64,000 bases of DNA from Rhizobium sp. 18055 (GTDB lineage: Bacteria > Pseudomonadota > Alphaproteobacteria > Rhizobiales > Rhizobiaceae): the NCBI RefSeq assembly GCF_902706285.1, contig NZ_CACSKD010000015.1:86453-150452 (forward strand), given 5' to 3'. The translations under genes were made by a program, and so were the position numbers. Below the pieces are notes generated by a model that saw nothing but the letters and a program-made list of their open reading frames with translations, was not told the origin of the DNA and made no database searches. Below, one piece after another: positions 26,843 to 36,022 of this stretch. How positions within the stretch are numbered: the stretch's first letter is position 1; each line of letters starts with the position of its first letter.

Positions 26843-27649
26843 ATGGCCGGCAGAGAACATTCCCCCGTATTGATTTCCGAGGTCTCGGATATCGAGGAGA
26901 CGCGTAATATCAGGTGGAAACGAGATCTCTCCTGGGCGGCACCCTTGCGATGGCTTTCGTTGGGCTGGAAAGATCTCTGGACGCGACCTGTTCCAAGTCT
27001 CCTGTATGGGGTGGCTGTGTGCGCCGCCTCCATCGTTTTCATTGTCTATATGTTCGATACCGGCAGGGATTATTTCCTGTTTCCTGCACTGGCCGGGTTT
27101 CTCATCGTCGGACCGCTGGTGGCAGCGGGCCTTTATCTCAAAAGCCGCAACATCGAAAGCGGGACGCAGGTAACCCTTCGAACCATGCTGGCTGTTCAGC
27201 CGCTCGCCGGTGCACAGGTCTTTTTTACCGGAATGATTCTGGTGATGCTGATGATGCTTTGGATGAGGGCCGCGGTTCTGGTGTATGCCCTTTTCTTCGG
27301 GATACAGCCCTTTCCAGGCCTGCCACAGGTCCTTCACATACTCATCACGACTTCGACCGGCTGGGCCATGCTCGTCGTAGGGAGTATCATTGGATCGCTG
27401 TTTGCCGGTTTCGCGTTCGCGATAAGCGTCTTTTCCATCCCGATGTTGCTCGATCGTCGGATCGATACGATCACTGCCATGGCGATCAGTACCGCAATGG
27501 TCTGGAATAATCTGCGGCCATCCTTGATGTGGGGTGCCATCGTGCTGGCGCTCTTCCTCGTCAGCATCGCAACGGGTTTGATCGGATTGATTGTTATTTT
27601 TCCGTGGCTGGGTCATGCGACATGGCATGCTTATCGAGAGATGCGGTAG
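26843..27649 (+). CDS. DUF2189 membrane protein in the cco operon
   Basis: 268-aa integral membrane protein with about six spans. The opening region (LRWLSLGWKDLWTRPVPSLLYG) followed by span pairs and LAGFLIVGPLVAAGLY is the DUF2189 pattern. DUF2189 proteins often accompany cytochrome oxidase or bc1 genes, but their function is unknown. It has GGAG upstream of ATG 26843, starts 13 bases after the 65-aa gene and ends five bases before ccoI, so it is firmly within the oxidase operon. Confidence 0.82.
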   Translation: MAGREHSPVLISEVSDIEETRNIRWKRDLSWAAPLRWLSLGWKDLWTRPVPSLLYGVAVCAASIVFIVYMFDTGRDYFLFPALAGFLIVGPLVAAGLYLKSRNIESGTQVTLRTMLAVQPLAGAQVFFTGMILVMLMMLWMRAAVLVYALFFGIQPFPGLPQVLHILITTSTGWAMLVVGSIIGSLFAGFAFAISVFSIPMLLDRRIDTITAMAISTAMVWNNLRPSLMWGAIVLALFLVSIATGLIGLIVIFPWLGHATWHAYREMR

Positions 27650-27654
27650 ATATC

Positions 27655-29910
27655 ATGGCTTGTTGCGGCTCGCCCATGGGACCGACAGATGCGGTAACGG
27701 CGCAAGCCTGCAGCGCCGATGAAATGGCGATTGCAAGCAAATCGCTCGCGAACGGGCTGCAGCAATCCGTGTTGTCCGTTCCTGCGATGCATTGTGCCGC
27801 ATGCATAGGAGCGATCGAGAAAACTCTATCGAAACTCGGGGGGGTCAGCCTTGCGCGGGCGAACCTTTCGACGCGCACGGTGACTGTGAACTGGACCATG
27901 GTCGAGGGTCAGCCGCCAGCCATGGTGGAAGCTCTCGCAGCAATAGGCTTCGCCTCACACCCGCCAGCGAGTGAAATTGAAACGGATGAAGGAGTGCACA
28001 CCGGGCTCGTCAGCCGTCTGGCCGTCGCCGGATTCTGCTCGATGAACATTATGCTTTTATCCGTATCAGTATGGGCAGGTGCGGATCCTGCCACGCGACA
28101 GGCTTTCCATTTGATATCTGCGATACTGGCTTGTCCCGCGGTGCTTTATTCCGGCAGCGTCTTCTACATGTCCGCTGCGCAAGCGCTGGCGCATGGTCGG
28201 GTCAACATGGACGTGCCCATAAGCCTGGGCATCATTTTGTCATTCATGCTCAGTCTCTACGATGCGCTGACCGATGCCCCTCATGCATATTTCGAGGCGA
28301 GCACATCGCTGGTTTTTGTGCTGCTGATCGGTCGCGTGCTGGACAATACGATGAGACGGAAGGCAAAATCTGCCGTCGCAGCCTTGGCTCGTCTCTCTCC
28401 GCGCGGCGCGAACCTGGTGACCGAAGCCGGGACGATTGGCTATGTCGCACTCTCGGATATCAAAGCTGGAATGCGGCTGCTTGTCCCTGTCGGCGGGCGA
28501 TGCCCGGTCGACGGGACGGTCGCAGAGGGAGAATCGGAGACGGATGCTTCCCTCGTCACGGGCGAAAGCCGCTGGAAAAGCGTCCGTCCCGGTAGCGACG
28601 TGCGCGCCGGCGAGTTGAACATAACGACCGCCTTCATTGTCCGGGCCTCCGTCGATGCCTCGCAGTCCCTGATTTTCGAAATGAGCCGCATGCTGCAGGA
28701 GGCTGAGGACGGTCGCTCGCGTTATCGCCGCCTTGCAGACCGGGCGGCCGGGCTTTATGCGCCGGTCGTGCATTCGGTATCTGCCTTGGCCCTTGTCGGC
28801 TGGCTGATCGCCACGGGAGACCTGCACAAGGCTCTCACGATCGCCATCGCAGTCCTAATCATCACCTGTCCTTGTGCACTCGGTCTCGCCGTTCCCATGG
28901 TGCAGGTCGTCCTTGCTCGTCGTCTGTTCGAACGAGGCGTCATGGCCACAGATGGGTCCGCTTACGAGAGGCTGAATGAAATTGATACCGTGATATTCGA
29001 CAAAACTGGCACGCTGACCACCGGTCAACCGGCATTGCTGAACGGAAAAGCCATTCCCGACGAGCATCTCATTCTGGCGGGATCGTTGGCGCAGGTATCC
29101 GACCACCCAATTTCGCTGGCGATCCGAACTGCTTTCGCAAAGACGGGTTTAAGGACAGGCACATTCACGAACGTCGTCGAAAAACCCGGCCTCGGGATAG
29201 AAGGCTCAAATGATGGTCATACGTATCGTCTGGGCCGCTGCGACTGGGCTGTAGCCGATGGCGAGGCGAAGGCATCGACGGTCTTGTCGAGAAACGGGCA
29301 ATCCATCGCCTCCTTCCAGTTCGGAGAAACCATCCGGCCCGGCGCTGTGGAACTTGTGCAATTTCTGAAGAGAAACGGAAAGAATGTCGCGGTTTTCTCC
29401 GGAGACTCGCAATCCGCCGTGAAAGCCATCTCGCAACAGGTCGGGATAACCGATTACACTGCCGGTCTCCTGCCGGGTGAGAAAGTTGCCGGCGTTCAGC
29501 GCTTGCAGGATCAAGGCAGGAGGGTCCTGATGATTGGAGACGGCATCAATGACGCGCCAGCACTTAAGGCAGCCCATGTGTCCATGGCCCCCTCGACAGC
29601 CAGTGACATCGGACGCAGTGCGGCTGATTTCATATTTTTGGCCGACAGCTTGTGGCCGGTGACCGATACGATTGACGCTGCGAGTCGGGCGCATACGCTT
29701 ATCCGGCAGAATTTTGCCCTTGCTGCGCTCTACAATCTTATTAGTCTGCCTTTCGCCCTTTCGGGCCTCGTGACACCGCTTGCGGCTGCCATCGCCATGT
29801 CTACATCATCCATTATAGTCGTAGCCAACGCACTTCGCTTGCGTGCCGTTCCAACCAAAGTTCTGGGCGAATGGCAAATGACCCCGGTACCCAGGGAGGC
29901 TGTAGGTTGA
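27655..29910 (+). CDS. ccoI: Copper P1B-ATPase for oxidase assembly (CcoI/FixI)
   Basis: Cation-transporting ATPase of 751 aa that supplies copper for the CuB centre of cbb3 oxidase. N-terminal HMA domain with MHCAACIGAIE, eight expected spans, the TGESRWKS actuator loop (TGES), the transport motif ITCPCALGLAVP (CPC), phosphorylation site DKTGTLTTG, the HP motif in SDHPISLAIR, and GDGINDAPAL. The N-terminus has an extra CC (MACCGSP) often seen in FixI. An open leader upstream (27529-27654) is inside the DUF2189 gene and is excluded. Confidence 0.93.
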   Translation: MACCGSPMGPTDAVTAQACSADEMAIASKSLANGLQQSVLSVPAMHCAACIGAIEKTLSKLGGVSLARANLSTRTVTVNWTMVEGQPPAMVEALAAIGFASHPPASEIETDEGVHTGLVSRLAVAGFCSMNIMLLSVSVWAGADPATRQAFHLISAILACPAVLYSGSVFYMSAAQALAHGRVNMDVPISLGIILSFMLSLYDALTDAPHAYFEASTSLVFVLLIGRVLDNTMRRKAKSAVAALARLSPRGANLVTEAGTIGYVALSDIKAGMRLLVPVGGRCPVDGTVAEGESETDASLVTGESRWKSVRPGSDVRAGELNITTAFIVRASVDASQSLIFEMSRMLQEAEDGRSRYRRLADRAAGLYAPVVHSVSALALVGWLIATGDLHKALTIAIAVLIITCPCALGLAVPMVQVVLARRLFERGVMATDGSAYERLNEIDTVIFDKTGTLTTGQPALLNGKAIPDEHLILAGSLAQVSDHPISLAIRTAFAKTGLRTGTFTNVVEKPGLGIEGSNDGHTYRLGRCDWAVADGEAKASTVLSRNGQSIASFQFGETIRPGAVELVQFLKRNGKNVAVFSGDSQSAVKAISQQVGITDYTAGLLPGEKVAGVQRLQDQGRRVLMIGDGINDAPALKAAHVSMAPSTASDIGRSAADFIFLADSLWPVTDTIDAASRAHTLIRQNFALAALYNLISLPFALSGLVTPLAAAIAMSTSSIIVVANALRLRAVPTKVLGEWQMTPVPREAVG

Positions 29911-30059
29911 CCGCGTTGGAGGTACTTGTTCCTCTTTCTGTTGCAATGGGTGTTGTCGGCCTGGCTGCATTCCTGTGGTCGATGCGCAACAGGCAGTATG
30001 AAGACCTGGATGGCGCGGCTGAAAGGATACTTCTCGATGACAATGATGAGCCTGGCTGA
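29907..30059 (+). CDS. ccoS: cbb3 oxidase maturation protein CcoS/FixS
   Basis: A 50-aa single-span protein needed for cofactor insertion into CcoN. I use the TTG start at 29907, which overlaps the ccoI stop and has GGGAGG seven bases upstream; it gives the usual CcoS start (TALEVLVPLSVAMGVVGLAAFLW) and the family tail Q-Y-E-D-L-D-G. The ATG at 29871 in the same frame would add twelve residues from inside ccoI and is less likely. Confidence 0.9.
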   Translation: MTALEVLVPLSVAMGVVGLAAFLWSMRNRQYEDLDGAAERILLDDNDEPG

Positions 30060-30104
30060 GTGATCGGTTAGTTGTGTCGAATAAACCGGTAAAGAGAGGA
30101 TGAT

Positions 30105-30449
30105 ATGGTGGTCAATGATACGGAGGTTCCAAAAACTGGCAGCCGGAACGGTCACGATGCTTTGAGGCGAGTGGTCGACCCGTCTGATGCCGTCACGGGC
30201 ATGGGCTTCATTTTTGGACTGGTTGGGGCTGTGATGGGCATCGGAGCCGCGATCTATCTGTCCCCAAGCATTGCTTGGAGCCTGATAGGCTATTGTTTGC
30301 TGGCAGCACTGGCGGGAGGCTCTGCCGGTGTCGTTACTGGCGGGATGATCGGCGCGGCTATGGCGGTTTTGCGGGGTGTCACCCAGTCCCCGATGACGCG
30401 ACGCACTGTGGACCTGCAAGATCGATCGATACCTGATAATCCCCAATAA
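30105..30449 (+). CDS. Small Gly/Ala-rich membrane protein after ccoS
   Basis: 114 aa with two hydrophobic stretches: about 34-53 (FIFGLVGAVMGIGAAIYL) and about 60-85 (LIGYCLLAALAGGSAGVVTGGMIGAAM). The many G-x-x-x-G/A spacings suggest tight helix packing. GAGAGGATGAT precedes ATG 30105. It follows ccoS by 45 bases on the same strand and probably closes the operon. Family not recognised. Confidence 0.65.
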   Translation: MVVNDTEVPKTGSRNGHDALRRVVDPSDAVTGMGFIFGLVGAVMGIGAAIYLSPSIAWSLIGYCLLAALAGGSAGVVTGGMIGAAMAVLRGVTQSPMTRRTVDLQDRSIPDNPQ

Positions 30450-30530
30450 TACGGCTCCTCACTGATTTTGACTCTTTTGCTTCCCAAACCGCGATGAATC
30501 TGAATCTCTGGCGCAAACCGGACGTTTGCG

Positions 30531-30798
30531 ATGGGAGCAGCGATTTCATTACGGGCAGACTTCAACGCGGAAGGTCGTCGGCGTCTCGCTCGTCGGAGCA
30601 AGCATGCAGCTCAGGCGCGCCGACTGCTGGCGCTTGCCCTGATCTATGACGGAGGTTCGCGCTCGGATGCGGCGCGGCTAGGCAATGTCACGCGTCACAT
30701 CGTGCGGGACTGGGTCATGCGGTTATGCGACTGGCCCTGACGGGCTGGTCGATGGCAAGGCTCCTGGCCCCAAGTTGCTGCTGGGTCGGATGTGTTGA
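30531..30798 (+). pseudogene. IS630-family transposase N-terminal remnant
   Basis: The frame from 30531 encodes the IS630 N-terminal HTH region (ISLRADFNAEGRRRLARRSK, QARRLLALALIYDGGSRSDAARLG, IVRDWVMRL). It stops at 30740, while a shifted frame carries on with GPDGLVDGKAPGPKLLL, the expected continuation, to a stop at 30798. The catalytic DDE part is absent. This is a dead fragment of an insertion sequence. No inverted repeats were recognised. Confidence 0.75.
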
Positions 30799-30966
30799 AG
30801 ACCGGCAAATACTTGATGCGCTATGGTTGGCAGCGGGCATGTGCCCGTCGCGGATCAGGTAGAAGGCGGCCGCAAGTCCCGCGATGCCACCGCCTACTAT
30901 CCATGCCTTCCGCTTTTCGATGCCGACGATCGGCAGCGGGCAGGACCGCTGATAGACGCCGGCCAT
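30799..30966 (-). pseudogene. Oleate hydratase N-terminal stump
   Basis: The minus-strand frame from 30966 encodes a FAD-binding start (KAWIVGGGIAGLAAAFYLIRDGHMP) that matches the N-terminus of oleate hydratase (MCRA family: IGGGIAxLAxAxYLIRDGxMPxxxI). Family resemblance ends near 30830, where the frame runs into the IS630 remnant at about 30798. At roughly 50 residues out of more than 500 it is non-functional. It follows arcC on the same strand and overlaps no intact gene. Confidence 0.55.
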
Positions 30967-30985
30967 GTCGGGCGGCGGCAGGGTG

Positions 30986-32047
30986 TTATCCGGGCTGTTG
31001 TGCCACCAGGTCCGCGAGGGCATCCGGCCCCTGTTTTACGGCGCGGGCCGGCTGCGGATAGATCGGTTTGCTCGTGTCTTCGGACATGGCGGCCTCTATC
31101 GCGGACGAGTTTCGGGACCGGGAGGAATGCGTGGCCGGATAGTCTTCTGCGACGCGTGTGCCCGCGCGGCCGTTCAGAATGGCGACCGCGTCTTCCAGCC
31201 GACCGATCCCGCTAAAACCGCCGCACTCCGCAAAATTACCCGCGGCGGCGACCTTCGGCCCCATCGACCCAGCGGGCACACCGAGCGCGCGGGCCTCTTC
31301 CGTCGTCAGTTTCGGGATCGGCGCGGCGCTGTCGCTGCCGAAATCGCGATAGACTGCATCGACATCGGTCAGCAGCAATAAGGCATCAGCCCCGAGCTGA
31401 CGGGCAAGCAAGGCACTCGCTGCGTCCTTGTCGATTACCGCCTCGACACCGATCAGGCTGCCATCGTCGCGCCGCACGACGGGGATGCCGCCGCCCCCGG
31501 TGCAAATGACGATGACTCCCTGATCCAGCAAAAGCTGGAGGACCTTAAGATCGGGAATCTCGACGGGCTTCGGCGACGGCACGACCCGCCGCCATTTGTC
31601 GCCATCGGCGGCGATCGTCCAGCCGGCGGCCGTTGCCCGCGCTTCCGCCTCGTCCTTCTCATAGACGGGGCCTACGAACTTCGTCGGCTTGGCAAAGGCC
31701 GGGTCGCGGCTATCCACCACAACCTGTGTCAGGAGCGTTGCCACGGGGCGGTCGTGCCCCAGGGCATTCTCAAGTTCCTGCTCGATCATGTAGCCGATCA
31801 TGCCTTCGGTTTCCGCACCGAGCACATCGAGCGGATAGGCCTCGTTCGGCCTGTAGGCTGCGCCCTGCAGCGCCAGAAGGCCGACCTGCGGGCCGTTGCC
31901 ATGGGTGACCACAAGACGGTGGCCCGCTTTCACGATCGCGGCCAGCGCCGCGGCGGCCACTTGAACGTTCTGCCGCTGCGCCTCGGCGGTCAGCGGCTCG
32001 CCGCGTTTCAACAGGGCATTGCCGCCCAAGGCTGCAACGACCAGCAT
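30986..32047 (-). CDS. arcC: Carbamate kinase
   Basis: Last step of the arginine deiminase pathway: carbamoyl-phosphate plus ADP gives ATP, CO2 and ammonia. The 353-aa protein shows VVAALGGNALLKRGEP, VVTHGNGPQVGLLALQ, VICTGGGGIPVVRRDDG, AVIDKDAASALLARQLGAD, and SMGPKVAAAGNFAE. The family usually ends near AILNGRAGTRV (about residue 310); here some 45 nonconserved residues follow, ending 20 bases before the oleate hydratase stump, so the native stop may have been lost in rearrangement. It starts just after the arcB stop. Catalytic part intact. Confidence 0.9.
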   Translation of the reverse strand: MLVVAALGGNALLKRGEPLTAEAQRQNVQVAAAALAAIVKAGHRLVVTHGNGPQVGLLALQGAAYRPNEAYPLDVLGAETEGMIGYMIEQELENALGHDRPVATLLTQVVVDSRDPAFAKPTKFVGPVYEKDEAEARATAAGWTIAADGDKWRRVVPSPKPVEIPDLKVLQLLLDQGVIVICTGGGGIPVVRRDDGSLIGVEAVIDKDAASALLARQLGADALLLLTDVDAVYRDFGSDSAAPIPKLTTEEARALGVPAGSMGPKVAAAGNFAECGGFSGIGRLEDAVAILNGRAGTRVAEDYPATHSSRSRNSSAIEAAMSEDTSKPIYPQPARAVKQGPDALADLVAQQPG

Positions 32048-32048
32048 C

Positions 32049-33050
32049 TCAGGCTCCCAGCGTGGCGACGAGCACCGCCTTGATCGTGTGCAGGCGGTTC
32101 TCCGCCTGGTCGAAAACGATCGAGGCCGGGCTTTCGAACACCTCCTCGGTCACCTCCATCGCATCGAGGCCGAACTCAGCCTTGATGTCAGCGCCCACGG
32201 TCGTCTCGGTGTTGTGGAAGGCTGGCAGGCAGTGCATGAACTGCGCCCGCGGGTTTCCCGTCTTCGCCATCAGCGCGGCGTTCACCTGGTAGGGTGTCAA
32301 AAGCGTGATCCGCTCCGCCCATTTCTCCTTCGCCTCCCCCATCGAGACCCAGACATCGGTATAGACGAAATCGACGCCCTTCACCGCGGCATCGATATCC
32401 TCGGCGATCATGATCCGCGCGCCGGTCTCGACGGCGATCACCTGTGCCTCGTCCTGGATCGCCTGGGCAGGCCAGCAGGCCTTCGGCGCGCACAGCCGCA
32501 CATCCATGCCCATCTTGGCGCCGCCGATCAGCAGGCTGTCGCCCATATTGTTGGACGCATCGCCGATGAACACATAGGAAACCTGATGCAGCGGCTTTTC
32601 GACATTTTCCTGCATAGTCAGAAAGTCGGCGAGGATCTGGGTGGGGTGAAATTCGTTCGTCAGGCCGTTATAGACCGGCACACCGGAATATTTGGCGAGC
32701 TCCTCGACGATCTGCTGGCCGAAGCCGCGGTATTCGATTGCATCGTAGATGCGCCCGAGAACCCGTGCCGTGTCCTTGACCGATTCCTTGTGCCCGATAT
32801 GGCTGCCGGTTGGCCCCAGATAGGTGACGCGTGCGCCCTGGTCATAGGCCGCCACCTCGAAGCCGACGCGGGTGCGGGTCGAATCCTTTTCGAAGATCAG
32901 GGCAATATCCTTGCCCTGCAGCTTGGGAACCTCGGTTCCGGCGTATTTGGCGGTCTTGAGGTCGGCGGCGAGCTTCAGCAGGAAGGCGATCTCGCGGGGC
33001 GTGTAGTCGCGAAGCGTGAGGAAGCTGCGGTTCTTGAGATTGAAAGCCAT
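32049..33050 (-). CDS. arcB: Catabolic ornithine carbamoyltransferase
   Basis: Phosphorolysis of citrulline to ornithine and carbamoyl-phosphate. 333 aa, the length of catabolic enzymes. Visible sites: FEKDSTRTRVGFE (carbamoyl-phosphate loop STRTR), NEFHPTQILADF (HPTQ), DASNNMGDSLL and FMHCLPAFHNTETT (HCLP with catalytic Cys). Within arcD-arcA-arcB-arcC and one base from arcC. The gene context, not the sequence alone, assigns the catabolic direction. Confidence 0.94.
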   Translation of the reverse strand: MAFNLKNRSFLTLRDYTPREIAFLLKLAADLKTAKYAGTEVPKLQGKDIALIFEKDSTRTRVGFEVAAYDQGARVTYLGPTGSHIGHKESVKDTARVLGRIYDAIEYRGFGQQIVEELAKYSGVPVYNGLTNEFHPTQILADFLTMQENVEKPLHQVSYVFIGDASNNMGDSLLIGGAKMGMDVRLCAPKACWPAQAIQDEAQVIAVETGARIMIAEDIDAAVKGVDFVYTDVWVSMGEAKEKWAERITLLTPYQVNAALMAKTGNPRAQFMHCLPAFHNTETTVGADIKAEFGLDAMEVTEEVFESPASIVFDQAENRLHTIKAVLVATLGA

Positions 33051-33068
33051 GGTAATTACCCCTTGAGA

Positions 33069-34301
33069 TCAGATCGCGTCGCGAATAGTCGGGCAGCTCA
33101 TGCAATGACCGCCGCCGCGGCCACGGCCGAGCTCGGCGCCAGGAACAGCCAGAACCTCAATGCCCACGGCCTTCAGCGCGGCGTTGGTGTCGTCGTTGCG
33201 GTCGTATCCAATCACCACGCCGGGGCGCAGCGCCAGCACATTGTTGCCGTCGTTCCATTGCTCGCGGGCACGCTCTTCGTCGGTGGAGCCGCCGGTGGGC
33301 ACGATCTGCAGTTTCCTGTAGCCAAGCACCTCTGCGACGATGTCAAAGATCGGGCGCGGGTCGTGGCGGAACGACAGCGGCGCCCCGCCTTCGCCCGGAC
33401 GGATATCATAGCACATCAGTTCGTCCGCGACCTCCTTGAAGGTCGTAACCACATCGCCGCCGCACAGGGTGAAGACCGTATCCAGATGCATGGCGGCCCG
33501 CGACTTCGGAATGCGGAATGCCAGCACGCGGTCGACCACGCCCTTGGCAAACAGCGCCTCCGCCAGCTGACCGATCCCCTGCGGCGAGGAGCGTTCTCCC
33601 ATACCCACAAGCACGGTGCGGTTGCCGACCGGCATCACGTCGCCGCCTTCCAACGTCGCCAGCCCATGCTCCTTGGTCGGGTCGCCCCAATGGATCTCCA
33701 CCTTGCCGGCGAATTTCGGATGGAACTTGTAGATCGCCGTGTTGAGCAGCGTTTCCGGCCGACGGGCCGGCCAGTACATGGGATTGACCGTCACGCCGCC
33801 GTAGATCCAGCAAGAGTTGTCACGGGTAAAAAGCGCGTTGGGCAAGGGCGGCAGGATCAGTCCGTGATGGCCGAGATAGCTGCCGAACAGGCCGGTCGGC
33901 TTGAACGGAAGATCATCCGCTGCCAGCCCGCCGAGCAGATATTCGGCCAGTTTGGCGCCGGGCAGTTCATCCATCCAGGCGCGCAGTTCCTCCATCATGC
34001 CGACGCCGACCTGATCCGCATTGACGCGTTGGTCAAGGACCCAGGCCCGGCCGTCTTTCAGATCCAGCGTTTCGGCCAAGAGCACGTTGACATCGAGCAC
34101 CTCTACGCCGTCGTCGCGCATCAGGCCGGAAAAGACGTCGTGGTCCTTCTGGGCCTGCTTGACCCAGAACACGTCGTCGAACAGTAGTTCCTGGCAATTG
34201 GAGGGCGTGAGGCGTCGATGGGCGAGACCGGGGCGGCAGACGATCACCTGCCGCAGCTTGCCGGTTTCGGAATGCACGCCGAATTGTGAAGTTGCGTTCA
34301 T
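33069..34301 (-). CDS. arcA: Arginine deiminase
   Basis: Hydrolyses arginine to citrulline and ammonia. 410 aa. Signature blocks: GVHSETGKLRQVIVCRPG at the N-terminus, FTRDNSCWIYGGVTVNPM, EGGDVMPVGNRTVLVGMGERSS, HLDTVFTLC and GRGRGGGHCMSCPTIRDAI, whose first Cys is the likely nucleophile. Stops 18 bases before the arcB start; first enzyme of the pathway and preceded by the antiporter gene. Confidence 0.95.
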   Translation of the reverse strand: MNATSQFGVHSETGKLRQVIVCRPGLAHRRLTPSNCQELLFDDVFWVKQAQKDHDVFSGLMRDDGVEVLDVNVLLAETLDLKDGRAWVLDQRVNADQVGVGMMEELRAWMDELPGAKLAEYLLGGLAADDLPFKPTGLFGSYLGHHGLILPPLPNALFTRDNSCWIYGGVTVNPMYWPARRPETLLNTAIYKFHPKFAGKVEIHWGDPTKEHGLATLEGGDVMPVGNRTVLVGMGERSSPQGIGQLAEALFAKGVVDRVLAFRIPKSRAAMHLDTVFTLCGGDVVTTFKEVADELMCYDIRPGEGGAPLSFRHDPRPIFDIVAEVLGYRKLQIVPTGGSTDEERAREQWNDGNNVLALRPGVVIGYDRNDDTNAALKAVGIEVLAVPGAELGRGRGGGHCMSCPTIRDAI

Positions 34302-34326
34302 CGCAATGTTCCCACGTTCGAGACGG

Positions 34327-35793
34327 TTACAGGGCGCTGATCGCGCCGGTCCACATCAAATAGCCGGCAATCGCCGCCGCGATCACGATGCCGAGGCCGA
34401 TGAGGGCTTCGATGCCGGAAAAGGCTTTCTCGCCGCGCGCATGCCGCGCCCACCAGTAGACCGGAACCCCCACGGCATAGAGCAGCGCGCACATGAAGAG
34501 GTAATTGGGACCGGCGGCATAGATCAGCCAGACGCCATAGCACGTGGCGAGCGCCCCGGTGAACATGTCGCGACCCCGTCCCTCGCCTGCCCCGTAACCT
34601 TCACCAGTGACGGCGAGTTTCAGCGCATAGGCGCCGGACAGCACGTAAGGAACCAGAATGGCCGCCGAGGCGATGTAGAACAGCGCGAGATAGGTCGAGT
34701 TGGCGTAGAAGGTGACGATCAGGAAGATCTGTACCAGGATATTGGTGATCCACAACGCCCCGGCCGGGGAACCGTTCTTGTTTTCGATCGCGAACACGTC
34801 CGGCAGAATGCCCTCGCGGGCCGCGCGGTATGGGATTTCAGCCGCAAACAGCGTCCAGCTCAGGAACGCGCCGGCGACCGAGACGACGAGCCCGATCCTC
34901 ACCAAGACGGAACCCCAGGGCCCGACGACCTGCTCGAGGACGTTCGCCATGGAGGCGGCCGCCGGCAGCCCCGCAAGCTCCGGCTGGGTCATGATGCCGA
35001 ACGACAGAAGCGAGACGCAGAGATAGACGCCAAGCGCGATCACAAAGCCGATGATCGTCGCGCGGCCGATATCGGCGCGCTTTGCGGCACGGCCGGAGAC
35101 GACGCTTGCGCCCTCGATGCCGATGAAGACCCACAGGGTCACCAGCATCGTGCTCTGGACCTGGGCCATGACACTGCCGAGATCAGGCGTTGCCACGCCC
35201 CACAGATCCAGATCGAACTTGGGAAGATTGAAAGCGAGCAGCACCACGACGATGAAGATCGCGATCGGGGCCAGCTTGGCGATCGTCGTCACGACATTGA
35301 TGATCGCCGCCTGACGGATGCCCATCAGGACGAGCGCATGGGTCGCCCAGAGCACGATCGACGCCCCGACAATCGCCTGCGTCGTGTTTCCTTCCGCCCC
35401 GAAAGCCGGATAGAAATAGCTTAAGGCCCCGAAGATCAGCACCACGTAGGACACGTTGCCGATCCAGGCGCTGAGCCAGTATCCCCAGGCGCTGTTGAAG
35501 CCGACGAAGTCGCCGAAACCGGCGCGGGCATAGGCGTAGGGACCGGCATCGAGCGCCGGCTTGCGGGTCGACAGCCCCTGGTAGACGAAGGCCAGGGCAA
35601 GCATGCCGATGCCCGTGATCAGCCAGCCGATGATGACGGCGCCCGGAGACGCCCCCTTGGCCATGTTCTGCGGCAGGCTGAAGACGCCTCCGCCGATCAT
35701 TGAGCCGACGACGAGAGCCACGAGCGGCAGCAGGCCTAGCTTGTCGGATATCTTTCCAGATTTGGGTGTTACAGCAATATCCGCGACAGTCAT
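34327..35793 (-). CDS. arcD: Arginine/ornithine antiporter (APC family)
   Basis: Membrane exchanger for arginine in and ornithine out. 488 aa with about 12-13 hydrophobic spans; the APC start KLGLLPLVALVVGSMIGGGVFSLP and the GPYAYARAGFGDFVGFNSAW block are characteristic of basic amino acid antiporters. I start at ATG 35793, which has AAGGAG seven bases upstream; the frame is open to 35883 but that leader is not conserved-looking. Begins the arc operon; the FixK box at 35949-35962 lies about 155 bases upstream. Confidence 0.9.
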   Translation of the reverse strand: MTVADIAVTPKSGKISDKLGLLPLVALVVGSMIGGGVFSLPQNMAKGASPGAVIIGWLITGIGMLALAFVYQGLSTRKPALDAGPYAYARAGFGDFVGFNSAWGYWLSAWIGNVSYVVLIFGALSYFYPAFGAEGNTTQAIVGASIVLWATHALVLMGIRQAAIINVVTTIAKLAPIAIFIVVVLLAFNLPKFDLDLWGVATPDLGSVMAQVQSTMLVTLWVFIGIEGASVVSGRAAKRADIGRATIIGFVIALGVYLCVSLLSFGIMTQPELAGLPAAASMANVLEQVVGPWGSVLVRIGLVVSVAGAFLSWTLFAAEIPYRAAREGILPDVFAIENKNGSPAGALWITNILVQIFLIVTFYANSTYLALFYIASAAILVPYVLSGAYALKLAVTGEGYGAGEGRGRDMFTGALATCYGVWLIYAAGPNYLFMCALLYAVGVPVYWWARHARGEKAFSGIEALIGLGIVIAAAIAGYLMWTGAISAL

Positions 35794-35948
35794 GTTCGTG
35801 CTCCTTCGGTAGAGGAATTTTCCGAAGGCGTTCGTCAGCCTTCCGGTTACGCAACGCATCCAGAAGGATGCGGCAGAGGGCACGCTTGGCGCGAGACGTT
35901 TGCCCGCTTCGCTTGAGATAGTGTTAGTGGCTGCGCCGCTTGAGCGGC

Positions 35949-35962
35949 TTGATGCATATCAA
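35949..35962. promoter_or_regulatory. FixK/FNR box (TTGAT GCAT ATCAA)
   Basis: A perfect 10/10 palindromic match upstream of the arc operon. With class II spacing the transcription start would be near 35914, leaving a leader of roughly 120 bases. The other flanking gene ends at 36023 and points the same way, so arcD is the only sensible target. Confidence 0.82.
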
Positions 35963-36022
35963 AATGCGAAAGAAATCGGCCCGCAAACGCCCATTCTGCT
36001 CCCGGGTTTTCGCCGGCGCCGT

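Noticed and set aside
31754..34187. Long plus-strand frames opposite arcA and arcB (up to 722 codons)
   Set aside because: Shadows of the arc genes caused by high GC third positions; the encoded sequence has no recognisable domain.
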